A stretch of DNA of 64,000 nt from Balneola sp. (GTDB lineage Bacteria; Bacteroidota; Rhodothermia; Balneolales; Balneolaceae), in NCBI GenBank assembly GCA_002696035.1, contig NZQV01000022.1:1-64000 (forward strand), in the 5' to 3' direction. The notes beneath the pieces were generated by a model. The model saw nothing but the letters and a program-made list of their open reading frames with translations, ran no database searches and was not told the origin of the DNA. This document shows, in pieces, positions 17,762 through 25,363 of this stretch (position 1 is the stretch's first letter; each line of letters begins with the position of its first letter). Made by a program: the position numbers and the translations under genes.

Positions 17762-18118
17762 TTAAAAGGTTACGATCTGATATCCATCAGTCATGAAGTT
17801 TCTAAGGCTGGGATGGTCATCATAATTATCCAACAAATTCACATCTGTTTTGTGTACTTCATTGATCACGCCAAACGCTTTTGAACAAAACTTACAGGCT
17901 CCATGTATACTTCCTTCGATGGCTTTATAGAGTGGATGCGCGTCGTGTTCTTCATCGGCGAGTTCAGGAACCCAAGTTGTGCCAGCTCCATCAAAAATGA
18001 CCTTTACGTCATCATCATGGTCTTGTAATTCTTTGGCAAATTCGAGGGCATTTACCACTCTTCCAAGGGCTTCATGAGTTCCAACTTCACTTAAAACAAC
18101 TACAGCTACTTTATTCAT
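17762..18118 (-). CDS. DsrE-family protein
   Basis: A 118-residue protein of the DsrE/DsrF-like fold, a family of sulfur-relay or persulfide-handling proteins. Typical features are the first strand VAVVVLSEVGTHEALGRVVN, the strand DVKVIFDGAGTTWV and a Cys-x-x-Cys in HGACKFCSKAFGV near residues 93-99. The CxxC points to redox activity or metal contact. It is the first gene of the operon running through YtxJ, so the operon promoter should lie in 18119-18300. The partner molecule is unknown. Confidence 0.83.
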   Translation of the reverse strand: MNKVAVVVLSEVGTHEALGRVVNALEFAKELQDHDDDVKVIFDGAGTTWVPELADEEHDAHPLYKAIEGSIHGACKFCSKAFGVINEVHKTDVNLLDNYDDHPSLRNFMTDGYQIVTF

Positions 18119-18622
18119 AATCCAATCAAACTTTGGTTAATGATTAACGGTGTCATAGACGCTCTGTCTTGCTTGATTCTTACTTACCTAAATAACTCCA
18201 CAAAGATTTACGCTTCACTCGGCGAAACTCCGCGTGAAATTTTTATTTAAAATAATTTTAGGTTCACTAATAACCATAGTTGTCTTTTTTGTAGATGCCA
18301 TCTTATTCGATAACAATATTCAGTGATGTAGCTATATCGAACTCGATACTAAAATTATCTTCACTGTTGTCACCCCGAGTCGCGTTGTTGCTGAAATAGA
18401 TTTGGGAAGTTCTCCGCGAGGGGTCTCAAAGTCTCCAATGACATATGGTATTTTACGTTGAGATCCCTCATGTTCAAGAAGTTCTCCCTTCGCACTTCAC
18501 GGGGCATTCGGGATGACAACATTTTTGGGTTGTTAAGGATTTTCTGTCTCATTCATTGTAACACGAATGAAATTATTATGAATAAATCTGTCTCTTTTGG
18601 TGTTGCGCAGAACTTAAGTCTC
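18119..18622. promoter_or_regulatory. Intergenic region before the redox operon with repeat copy C
   Basis: These 504 bases lie between egtD and the dsrE-like gene, both on the minus strand. The segment next to 18118 must hold the redox-operon promoter, but I could not assign boxes. The left part contains the 153-bp palindromic repeat at 18367-18519. A 60-codon open frame across the repeat is not a gene. Confidence 0.5.
18367..18519. repeat. Palindromic dispersed repeat, copy C (153 bp)
   Basis: The left arm TTGTCACCCCGAG and the right arm TCGGGATGACAA are inverted. Inner arms are GAGGGGTCTCAA and TTGAGATCCCTC, which pair with two mismatches. It has the same length and layout as copies B and D. 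The sequence resembles intergenic repeats common in Bacteroidota-like genomes. Confidence 0.78.
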
Positions 18623-19567
18623 TTACTTCGTTAAGAATTGCACTGTAAACATTTCTTTTTTATCGGTCCAGGTTTTTTGGGGTTGAAAGTGAGGGGCTGT
18701 TATCTCTCTAAAAGATTCCAAAGAGTATTTGTGGGAATTTTCGGTGTGAATGGTTTCCCCTTTCGAAAAGTGAATTACCGTTCCCATAATATCAACCTGC
18801 TGATCTTTTTGGCTGACCAAGTGCATCTCGATCCGACTTTTTTCTTCATTGAAAAAAGCCCGGTGTTCAAAAGAATCCACATCAAAATCTGCCGCCAGCT
18901 CCCGATTTATTCTTCTTAGTATATTTTTGTTGAATTTAGCGGTCACCCCTTTCGCATCATCATAAGCGTTGATCAGTGTATCTCTGTCCTTCAAGAGGTC
19001 AAACCCGATCAACAGTCCTCCGTTATCTCCCAACAGATCGGCGAGCAATGCGATGAAATCAGCTGCTTTTTCTTTGGTGAAGTTGCCAATGGTTGACCCG
19101 GGATAATAGGCGACTCGACGAGCATCAAGATCCGCCTCCGGAAGATCAAAAGGTTTTGTGTAATCAGCTGCAACAGGAATGATATCTAACAATGGGTACT
19201 CTCTCTGCAGGTTTTCTACTACATCAGCCAGAAAATCATTGGAAATATCCACCGGCACATACGAATTAATCTCCGGTAAATGATCAAGCAGTAATCTGGT
19301 TTTCAGACTGCTTCCACTCCCCAACTCGATCAGCTGAATTTTGGAACCAAGCTGGTCGGTGATCTCATCAATATTATCCCGCATAATGGAAAGCTCCGTT
19401 CTTGTAGGATAGTATTCATCCAGCTCACAAATTTGTTCAAAAAGTTCGGACCCTCTTTTATCATAAAAATATTTACTCGGCAAGCTTTTCTGTGGCTCCT
19501 TCAGTCCCTGCAGAACTTCTTCCAGCATTCGTGATACCCTGGCGCTCAACTTCGTTATTGTTGTCAT
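18623..19567 (-). CDS. egtD: L-histidine N-alpha-methyltransferase (EgtD)
   Basis: EgtD trimethylates histidine to hercynine with S-adenosylmethionine, the first step of ergothioneine synthesis. The 314-residue product has the family layout: an N-terminal region SLPSKYFYDKRGSELFEQI that precedes the Rossmann domain, the SAM-binding ELGSGSSLKTRLLLD near residues 81-95, YYPGSTIGNFTKE near residue 158 and a C-terminal antiparallel domain ending in TVQFLTK. It lies 28 bp downstream of egtB, with which it forms a two-gene operon. Confidence 0.94.
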   Translation of the reverse strand: MTTITKLSARVSRMLEEVLQGLKEPQKSLPSKYFYDKRGSELFEQICELDEYYPTRTELSIMRDNIDEITDQLGSKIQLIELGSGSSLKTRLLLDHLPEINSYVPVDISNDFLADVVENLQREYPLLDIIPVAADYTKPFDLPEADLDARRVAYYPGSTIGNFTKEKAADFIALLADLLGDNGGLLIGFDLLKDRDTLINAYDDAKGVTAKFNKNILRRINRELAADFDVDSFEHRAFFNEEKSRIEMHLVSQKDQQVDIMGTVIHFSKGETIHTENSHKYSLESFREITAPHFQPQKTWTDKKEMFTVQFLTK

Positions 19568-19595
19568 AAAAAAATCTGTAGATGTTTAAATTATT

Positions 19596-20903
19596 TTATC
19601 GAGCTAAGCGGATCCCATTAAACTGCCAGCGCTCGTTGGCATGGAAAAAATTGCGATAGGTTTTTCGAAAGTGTGATTTAGAGGTCGCACAAGATCCCCC
19701 CCGTAGCACGTACTGATTGCACATGAATTTTCCGTTGTACTCTCCCAAAGCACCGGGCAAGGGTTTGTATCCTGGATAAGGTGCGTACGAGCTTTGCGTC
19801 CACTGCCAGACCTCTCCAAACATTTGCTGAAGTCCTTCTTCTGCATTCTGTAAAGCTACGGGTTGAAGGTTCCCGGCATCCGCATAGTTACCTTCAATTT
19901 TCAGTGATTCAGCAGCCAACTCCCACTCCTGTTCGGTTGGCAATCGATAACCTTTCCACCGGGCGAAAGCATCAGCTTCAAAGTAGCTGACGTGCGTAAC
20001 CGGTTCACTCAAGTCTACTTTTTGCATTCCGCTTAGAGTATAATGCCACCATTCACCCTCTCTCTTCTCCCAATAAAGTGGAGCTGACCACCCATCGTCC
20101 CGAACCAGGGAAAAGCCTTCATCCAGCCACCATTTAGGTTCTTCATACGCGCCTGACTCAATGAATTCTATAAATTCGGCATTGGTCACTAGTCGGTTCG
20201 AAAGTTCAAAATCATGGATGTATGTTTTGTGCCGGGGGAATTCGTTGTCGTAGCCAAAGTCATTTCCCTTGTGACCTACTTCATACACACCCTCTTCAAA
20301 CGTGCTCCAACTAAGCTTTGGTACTGACTTCACTTTCGGACGATCTACATCCTTATAGCTAATATCCAGCGGATTCTGAGAGAACATATATTTCAGATCC
20401 GTCATCAGTAATTCCTGATGCTGCTGCTCGTGATGAATCCCAATTTCAATGATGGGCGCCCACTCTTGATACTGCCGATCGGTAGCATTTTTGATCAAAT
20501 TGAGGACATGCTCGTTGATGCTTTCCCGGTATTCAAAAACCTGCTTAACAGTAGGACGTGAAATATTGCCCCTCCGGGCCCGGCAGTGTGGAACTCCGGT
20601 TTGCAGATAATAGGAATTAAATAGATAGCTGTATTGGGGATGGATGGGATCATAATCCTCGATCTCTTTCTCCAGCAGAAAGGTTTCAAAAAACCAGGTG
20701 GTATGCGCCCGGTGCCATTTGGCCGGACTCGCATTTTCCGTGACCTGCACCACAAAATCTTCAATTTCCAGCGGTTCAGTGATCTCTTCTGTAAATGCTC
20801 TCACCTTATTAAATTTACTAATGAGTTCCTTCCTCGAATATCTGAATCCTTGGCTGTCTTCATCATTTTCTATCCGATCAGATTGTAAAGCAGGATTATC
20901 CAT
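19596..20903 (-). CDS. egtB: Ergothioneine biosynthesis sulfoxide synthase EgtB
   Basis: EgtB is the non-heme iron enzyme that joins a sulfur donor (cysteine or gamma-glutamylcysteine) to hercynine. The 435-residue protein has an N-terminal DinB-like domain with likely iron ligands in AKWHRAHTTWF (His64) and GIHHEQQHQE (His158, His162), and a C-terminal formylglycine-generating-enzyme/sulfatase-modifying domain (YRLPTEQEWELAAES, QYVLRGGSCAT, NGIRLAR). Length is as expected. No egtA or egtC gene is adjacent, which is common in bacteria whose EgtB uses cysteine directly. Substrate choice cannot be read by eye. It is the first gene of the egtBD operon. Confidence 0.94.
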   Translation of the reverse strand: MDNPALQSDRIENDEDSQGFRYSRKELISKFNKVRAFTEEITEPLEIEDFVVQVTENASPAKWHRAHTTWFFETFLLEKEIEDYDPIHPQYSYLFNSYYLQTGVPHCRARRGNISRPTVKQVFEYRESINEHVLNLIKNATDRQYQEWAPIIEIGIHHEQQHQELLMTDLKYMFSQNPLDISYKDVDRPKVKSVPKLSWSTFEEGVYEVGHKGNDFGYDNEFPRHKTYIHDFELSNRLVTNAEFIEFIESGAYEEPKWWLDEGFSLVRDDGWSAPLYWEKREGEWWHYTLSGMQKVDLSEPVTHVSYFEADAFARWKGYRLPTEQEWELAAESLKIEGNYADAGNLQPVALQNAEEGLQQMFGEVWQWTQSSYAPYPGYKPLPGALGEYNGKFMCNQYVLRGGSCATSKSHFRKTYRNFFHANERWQFNGIRLAR

Positions 20904-21063
20904 AGCGTCGCCGTTTTGTGTTTTTATTCAGATGCAGTGCATCCAGTAGTTCTTACTTTATCTATAAAAACATTTTTCTTAAAAGATAATTCGTAAGAAT
21001 GACACCTTTCTTCTCGTCAGTACATTTAGAATAGCACCGTATCTATGATAGTACCAACTCGGC

Positions 21064-21153
21064 ATGAAGTTTCAAGTACTCATTATTGCCACTTCCCTAC
21101 TTTATGTTTTCAAAGGAAATGCTTTAAACGCAGCTGTTGAGAACACGGATTGA
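21064..21153 (+). CDS. Possible tiny secreted peptide or gene remnant
   Basis: A 29-residue open frame begins MKFQVLIIATSLLYVFKGNA and ends ALNAAVENTD. It reads like a complete signal peptide (basic start, hydrophobic core, ALNA cleavage site) followed by only a few residues. It may be the 5' remnant of a secreted protein gene lost by deletion, a very small secreted peptide or chance. It lies on the strand opposite to both neighbours, and no ribosome-binding site is evident. Confidence 0.25.
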   Translation: MKFQVLIIATSLLYVFKGNALNAAVENTD

Positions 21154-21213
21154 TTTACTCAATTTAGATCCATAAAGACGTGGAAGAGGGGGTGAAACTT
21201 CTATTCCACTTAC

Positions 21214-21251
21214 AAAAAAAGCCTTTCTGAATTTCTTCAGAAAGGCTTTTT
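21214..21251 (-). terminator. Bidirectional-looking terminator after nuoK
   Basis: A perfect long hairpin AAAGCCTTTCTGAA - tttc - TTCAGAAAGGCTTT is flanked by A and T runs. It starts 24 bp past the nuoK stop and should end the nuoJK transcript, so nuoJK is not read through into distant genes. Confidence 0.9.
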
Positions 21252-21274
21252 CAATTTCATTAAAATGTAGCGTC

Positions 21275-21577
21275 TTACCAGCGCAGCAGATTGATCTTGG
21301 TTACATCCACAGAAAGATTATTTCGGAAGATTGCAATAATGATCGCCAAGCCAACTACGGCTTCAGCAGCTGCTACAGCTAAGGCAAAGAATACCAAAAT
21401 CTGTCCATCAATATTACCGTGATGACTCGCAAAGGAGATCAGCGATAAGTTCACTGCATTCAGCATCAGCTCAACACACATAAAGATCACAATGGCATTG
21501 CGGCGAATTAAAACACCGATCAAGCCAATGGTAAATAAAATAGCACTCAAGCCTAAAAACCAATCAATTCCAATCAT
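21275..21577 (-). CDS. nuoK: NADH-quinone oxidoreductase subunit K
   Basis: NuoK is a small three-helix subunit of complex I within the proton-translocation path. The 100-residue product has the conserved helix [20 protein letters not shown] near residues 30-49, with the functionally important Glu in CVELM, and the later Glu in [13 protein letters not shown] near residue 72. Length is typical. It lies 2 bp downstream of nuoJ. In most genomes nuoL follows directly; here a terminator follows, and nuoL is about 15.7 kb away on the same strand. Confidence 0.96.
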   Translation of the reverse strand: MIGIDWFLGLSAILFTIGLIGVLIRRNAIVIFMCVELMLNAVNLSLISFASHHGNIDGQILVFFALAVAAAEAVVGLAIIIAIFRNNLSVDVTKINLLRW

Positions 21578-21579
21578 AA

Positions 21580-22098
21580 TTAAATTTCTTCTGTTCTTTT
21601 GATTTTATGTTGAGCGATCATAAGAGCTCCTACCACGGCAGCAGTCAACAGAACGGCCGTCATTTCGAAAGGAAGCAAATAGTCGGTGTAAAGCACGTCA
21701 CCAACGGCCTCTACCGTTCCGACGGTAGCCATTTGTTCGGAGATCGCAGGCAGCATATCAGTAACTCCGGCAAGGCTGTAAATAATTTGTCCCGCAACAC
21801 CAATTGCTAAAAGAAATACTAACAAATATTTGAAGCGGAATTTATCAAAAAGCCTTTCTTCATCCTGAACGTTCAACAACATGATCACAAATAAGAAAAG
21901 CACCATAATGGCTCCGGCATACACCAGAATTTGAATGATGGCCAGGAACTGCGCATTCAGCATCAGAAAGATTCCGGCCAAAGAAACCATATTCAAAACC
22001 AGGAACAGGGCGCTGTTAACAACATTTTTATTGATAACCATAGCCAAAGCCGATCCAATGGCCAAGACTGCTAACATGATGAAAAAATAAACGGTCAT
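21580..22098 (-). CDS. nuoJ: NADH-quinone oxidoreductase subunit J
   Basis: NuoJ is a polytopic subunit of complex I. The 172-residue product shows five membrane helices and the conserved stretch [25 protein letters not shown] around residues 52-76, whose pi-bulge helix takes part in coupling. Length fits the family. It is 2 bp before nuoK and 86 bp downstream of uppP on the same strand. The rest of the complex I genes (A-I) are not in the window. Confidence 0.95.
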   Translation of the reverse strand: MTVYFFIMLAVLAIGSALAMVINKNVVNSALFLVLNMVSLAGIFLMLNAQFLAIIQILVYAGAIMVLFLFVIMLLNVQDEERLFDKFRFKYLLVFLLAIGVAGQIIYSLAGVTDMLPAISEQMATVGTVEAVGDVLYTDYLLPFEMTAVLLTAAVVGALMIAQHKIKRTEEI

Positions 22099-22184
22099 AT
22101 TTCTTTTGTTTTATGAGCGACAAAGGTAGCCATATTTGGCTCCGCCTTCAAGGATAAGGCCTTCAAATTTCAGTAATTTTTTGT

Positions 22185-22994
22185 TTAGATCCATAGAAAA
22201 TAGGTAAGGCCCACGCCTCCTATTAACCAGCAGTAATAAGAGAAATAATGGAATCCCTTTTTTTTCAAGATCATGATAAGGTATTTCAATGCAAAGTATC
22301 CTGAAATAAAGGATGCTAAAAAGCCAACGATCAGGCTCATCATTTGTGCATCGCTTACCCCAACTTCCATCATTTCCTTTAGCTGTAGCATCATGGCGCC
22401 GGCTATGACAGGAATAACCATCAGGAATGAGAAATTCGCGGCGTCTTCTCTTTTTACTCCCAGATATAGAGAAACTGAAATAGTTGAACCCGCACGGCTC
22501 ACCCCCGGAATCATAGCAAAGGCCTGAGCTAACCCAATAATAAAACTTTTGGGCAGGTTGATATCTTTCGTTGTAGTGCCTGCAAACCGGGTTAAAAATA
22601 AAATAAAGCCGGTTACGATCAGCATTATGGATACCAAAAGCGGATCCATAAAAATATCTTCTATATAATCTTTGAGAGTAAACCCGATTACCATAGCCGG
22701 AATCATACTCACCAAAATAAACCCGATCATTTTAACCTGGGGATCATCTTTCTTCTTTGAGGGAGTTTTCAAGAATTCTACTCCAGACATTAATAATTCG
22801 CCCAGCAGTTTTCGATAATAAATCAATATGGCGCATAGGCTTCCAAAATGAACAACCACTTCGTAGGTGATCCCCGCTTCAAGATTTCCCCCTAAAATAA
22901 ATTTCCCCAGCACAAGATGGCCAGAACTACTGATTGGGAGAAACTCAGTTATTCCCTGAATTATCCCCAATAAAAATGATTGTAAAACGTCCAT
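22185..22994 (-). CDS. uppP: Undecaprenyl-diphosphatase UppP (BacA)
   Basis: UppP dephosphorylates undecaprenyl diphosphate to recycle the lipid carrier for peptidoglycan and other envelope polymers. The 269-residue membrane protein has both signature motifs: GITEFLPISSSGHLVLG at residues 15-31 and IPGVSRAGSTIS near residue 162. About eight membrane helices are apparent. It is upstream of nuoJ on the same strand, and its own start lies 74 bp from the divergent moxR gene, so their promoters share a short region. Confidence 0.95.
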   Translation of the reverse strand: MDVLQSFLLGIIQGITEFLPISSSGHLVLGKFILGGNLEAGITYEVVVHFGSLCAILIYYRKLLGELLMSGVEFLKTPSKKKDDPQVKMIGFILVSMIPAMVIGFTLKDYIEDIFMDPLLVSIMLIVTGFILFLTRFAGTTTKDINLPKSFIIGLAQAFAMIPGVSRAGSTISVSLYLGVKREDAANFSFLMVIPVIAGAMMLQLKEMMEVGVSDAQMMSLIVGFLASFISGYFALKYLIMILKKKGFHYFSYYCWLIGGVGLTYFLWI

Positions 22995-23068
22995 TGATTA
23001 TATTTGATTCTTTTTGAAGCCGAGAAAATAATCATATCATCCGCTAATATTAAATAAAGTTTTATCAA

Positions 23069-24070
23069 ATGACTGAATACGCAATTGACATGGAAGCGCT
23101 GAGCGAGAAGATCAAAAAAAACAGCGCCTTTATTGAAGACATCAGGAAAGAACTGGACAAGGTGATCATTGGACAACGATATATGATCGACCGGCTTTTG
23201 GTGGGGCTATTGACCAATGGACATGTGTTGCTTGAAGGTGTTCCAGGCCTGGCCAAAACGCTGACTGTTTCGAGTTTGGCTACGGTTTTGGACACAGCTT
23301 TTCAGCGGATTCAGTTTACCCCCGATTTACTCCCCGCCGACCTCATTGGTACGCTCATCTACAATCAAAAAGAAGCGGAATTCCTGGTTAAGAAAGGCCC
23401 CATATTTGCAAATATAATATTAGCGGATGAGATCAACCGTTCACCGGCGAAAGTGCAAAGTGCACTGCTGGAAGCGATGCAGGAGAAACAGGTAACTATC
23501 GGCGAAGAGACCTTCAAACTGGATGAGCCCTTTCTTGTGCTTGCCACGCAGAACCCGGTGGAACAGGAAGGAACCTATCCGCTGCCGGAAGCTCAGGTCG
23601 ATCGCTTTATGCTGAAGCTTAAGATCGACTATCCTACTGAAAAAGAAGAAATGCTGATCATGCGAGCGCAGGCTAAAACAGGGAAAAAGCCTCAGCTGGA
23701 TAAGGTGGTAAGTCCCCAAAAGATCATGGATGCCCGTGCTACCATCAATGAAATTTACATGGATGAAAAAGTGGAGCAATACATTGTTGACCTTGTTTTT
23801 GCCACTCGTAAACCCAAGAATTATAACTTGCACGACCTTGAAGATCTGATCAGTTTTGGAGCTTCTCCGCGTGCAACCATCAACCTGAATCTTGCGGCAC
23901 GAGCTCAGGCTTTTATGGAGCATCGCGCATATGTAACTCCGGAAGATGTGCGGACCATTGCAATGGATGTGCTACGCCACCGTATCATACCAACTTTTGA
24001 GGCAGAAGCTGAAGACATCACCCCTGAAGATATCGTCACGAAGATCATGAATAATGTACAGGTGCCTTAG
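23069..24070 (+). CDS. MoxR-family AAA+ ATPase
   Basis: A 333-residue AAA+ ATPase of the MoxR/RavA group, chaperones that help assemble or activate protein complexes, often with von Willebrand factor A partners. Walker A is GVPGLAKT at residues 57-64 and Walker B is ILADE at residues 117-121. The sensor 1 region FLVLATQNPVEQEGTYPLPEAQ and the arginine finger region of the C-terminal lid are present. Unusually for this family, no VWA, DUF58 or transglutaminase partner gene follows; the next genes are a convergent sigma factor operon. The target is therefore unknown. Confidence 0.93.
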   Translation: MTEYAIDMEALSEKIKKNSAFIEDIRKELDKVIIGQRYMIDRLLVGLLTNGHVLLEGVPGLAKTLTVSSLATVLDTAFQRIQFTPDLLPADLIGTLIYNQKEAEFLVKKGPIFANIILADEINRSPAKVQSALLEAMQEKQVTIGEETFKLDEPFLVLATQNPVEQEGTYPLPEAQVDRFMLKLKIDYPTEKEEMLIMRAQAKTGKKPQLDKVVSPQKIMDARATINEIYMDEKVEQYIVDLVFATRKPKNYNLHDLEDLISFGASPRATINLNLAARAQAFMEHRAYVTPEDVRTIAMDVLRHRIIPTFEAEAEDITPEDIVTKIMNNVQVP

Positions 24071-24106
24071 GAACATCCAACAAGAAACTTTTGAACATTG
24101 ATTTTG

Positions 24107-24137
24107 AAGGACGGTTTTTGCAGCCGTCCTTTTTTTA
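24107..24137 (+). terminator. Rho-independent terminator after the MoxR gene
   Basis: Arms AAGGACGG and CCGTCCTT enclose a short loop and are followed by seven T residues. It sits 37 bp past the MoxR stop. Confidence 0.88.
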
Positions 24138-24150
24138 TTAGTCATAACTA

Positions 24151-24230
24151 GCGCAAGCGTCCACTTGTGCGATGCTTTATCAAACAAAAATAAATAGAAT
24201 CAAACTTTAGTCTAAGCGGACGCTTGAAAT
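24151..24230. repeat. Small palindromic dispersed repeat with CAAGCGTCC ends
   Basis: GCGCAAGCGTCC at 24151 and its counterpart GGACGCTTG at 24218 form 9-bp perfect inverted ends separated by 55 AT-rich bases. The layout is that of a small mobile-element remnant or intergenic repeat. It lies between two terminators, where an insertion harms neither gene. Confidence 0.5.
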
Positions 24231-24268
24231 AGGTCTGCATAAACGCGGTTAGTAGCCACTTTTTTCAA

Positions 24269-24306
24269 TAAAAAAGCCCCGCACATCAAAGATCTGCAGG
24301 GCTTTA
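24269..24306 (-). terminator. Rho-independent terminator after rpoD
   Basis: Reading on the minus strand, AAAGCCCTGC and its partner GCGGGGCTTT pair around a loop and are followed by a T-run. It starts 20 bp beyond the rpoD stop. Confidence 0.85.
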
Positions 24307-24326
24307 TCTCACGAATAAAATCTATG

Positions 24327-25181
24327 TTAGCCTAAATAAGCTCTTAAGGCTGCACTACGATTGTGATGTCTGAGTTTGCGAAGTGCTTTCTCCTTGATCT
24401 GACGTACACGCTCACGAGTAAGGTCAAAACGTTCGCCGATCTCTTCCAGAGTAAGTGAGTGCTCTCGGCCAATTCCGAAATAAAGTCGGATAACCTCAGC
24501 TTCACGGGTGGTAAGTTTAGAAAGAGCTCTTTCAATTTCAACTTTCAGGGATTCACCCATTAAGTCAAAATCGGGATTGGGAATTTCTTCGTTTTCAAGA
24601 ACATCCAGAAGGCGATTGTCTTCACCCTGAGCAAATGGAGCATCCATCGACAGGTGACGGCCGGAAATTTTCAATGTATCGGCCACTTCACCAACGGTCA
24701 TTTCTAAACTTTCAGCCAGTTCATGGGCAGAAGGAACGCGTTCGTACTCCTGCTCTAATTTGGATAGCTCTTTCCCAATTTTGTTCAGTGCACCTACACG
24801 GTTCAGCGGCAGACGAACAATACGGGACTGCTCGGCCAGTGCCTGAAGTATAGACTGACGGATCCACCATACAGCATATGAAATAAATTTAAATCCACGG
24901 GTTTCATCAAAACGTTTAGCCGCTTTGATCAAACCGAGATTTCCTTCGTTTATCAGGTCACCAAGTGAAAGCCCCTGGTTCTGATATTGCTTTGCTACTG
25001 ATACAACGAAACGAAGGTTGGCTTTGGTAAGGTCTTCAAGAGCTCTTTGGCTCCCTTTCTGAATTTCTTTGGCCAGACGAACTTCATCATCCGGAGTAAT
25101 AAGTTTCTCTTTTCCAATTTCGTGCAAATAGCGATCTAATGACTCTGACTCGCGTGTAGAGATTCCTGAACTTTTTGCCAC
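24327..25181 (-). CDS. rpoD: Primary sigma factor RpoD/SigA-type
   Basis: This is a group 1-type sigma-70 factor, which directs RNA polymerase to housekeeping promoters. The 284-residue protein lacks region 1.1 and the non-conserved insert, as is usual for the short primary sigma of the Bacteroidota group. Region 1.2 begins near [12 protein letters not shown], region 2 contains [19 protein letters not shown] and [16 protein letters not shown] (2.4), region 3 follows, and region 4.2 is [20 protein letters not shown]. Translation starts with GTG at 25181; no ATG gives the family N-terminus MAKSSG. It is monocistronic with its own terminator. Confidence 0.94.
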   Translation of the reverse strand: MAKSSGISTRESESLDRYLHEIGKEKLITPDDEVRLAKEIQKGSQRALEDLTKANLRFVVSVAKQYQNQGLSLGDLINEGNLGLIKAAKRFDETRGFKFISYAVWWIRQSILQALAEQSRIVRLPLNRVGALNKIGKELSKLEQEYERVPSAHELAESLEMTVGEVADTLKISGRHLSMDAPFAQGEDNRLLDVLENEEIPNPDFDLMGESLKVEIERALSKLTTREAEVIRLYFGIGREHSLTLEEIGERFDLTRERVRQIKEKALRKLRHHNRSAALRAYLG

Positions 25182-25363
25182 TGTATATTTACCGTTTAAT
25201 GAATGTTTGCGTACGCTGCAGCGCAGATGATATTCTTATTGCTCAAGCTTTTTAATCACGTCTAAAAAACTCAAATATTGCGTCTGCGCTCTTATGAATT
25301 TTACAATTAGGAAATATACAAAATTATCGTCCTAATTTAAATTCATTAGATATAAATTATGCT

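Larger units (their letters stand above)
20904..21274. other. Intergenic region with egtB promoter and nuoK terminator
   Basis: The 371 bases contain the upstream region of egtB on the left and the nuoK terminator on the right. Between them lies a 29-codon frame with a signal-like sequence, listed separately. I could not place promoter boxes reliably. Confidence 0.5.

Noticed and set aside
18370-18552. 60-codon open frame on the minus strand
   Set aside because: It runs through repeat copy C and follows its arms; composition and position show no real gene.
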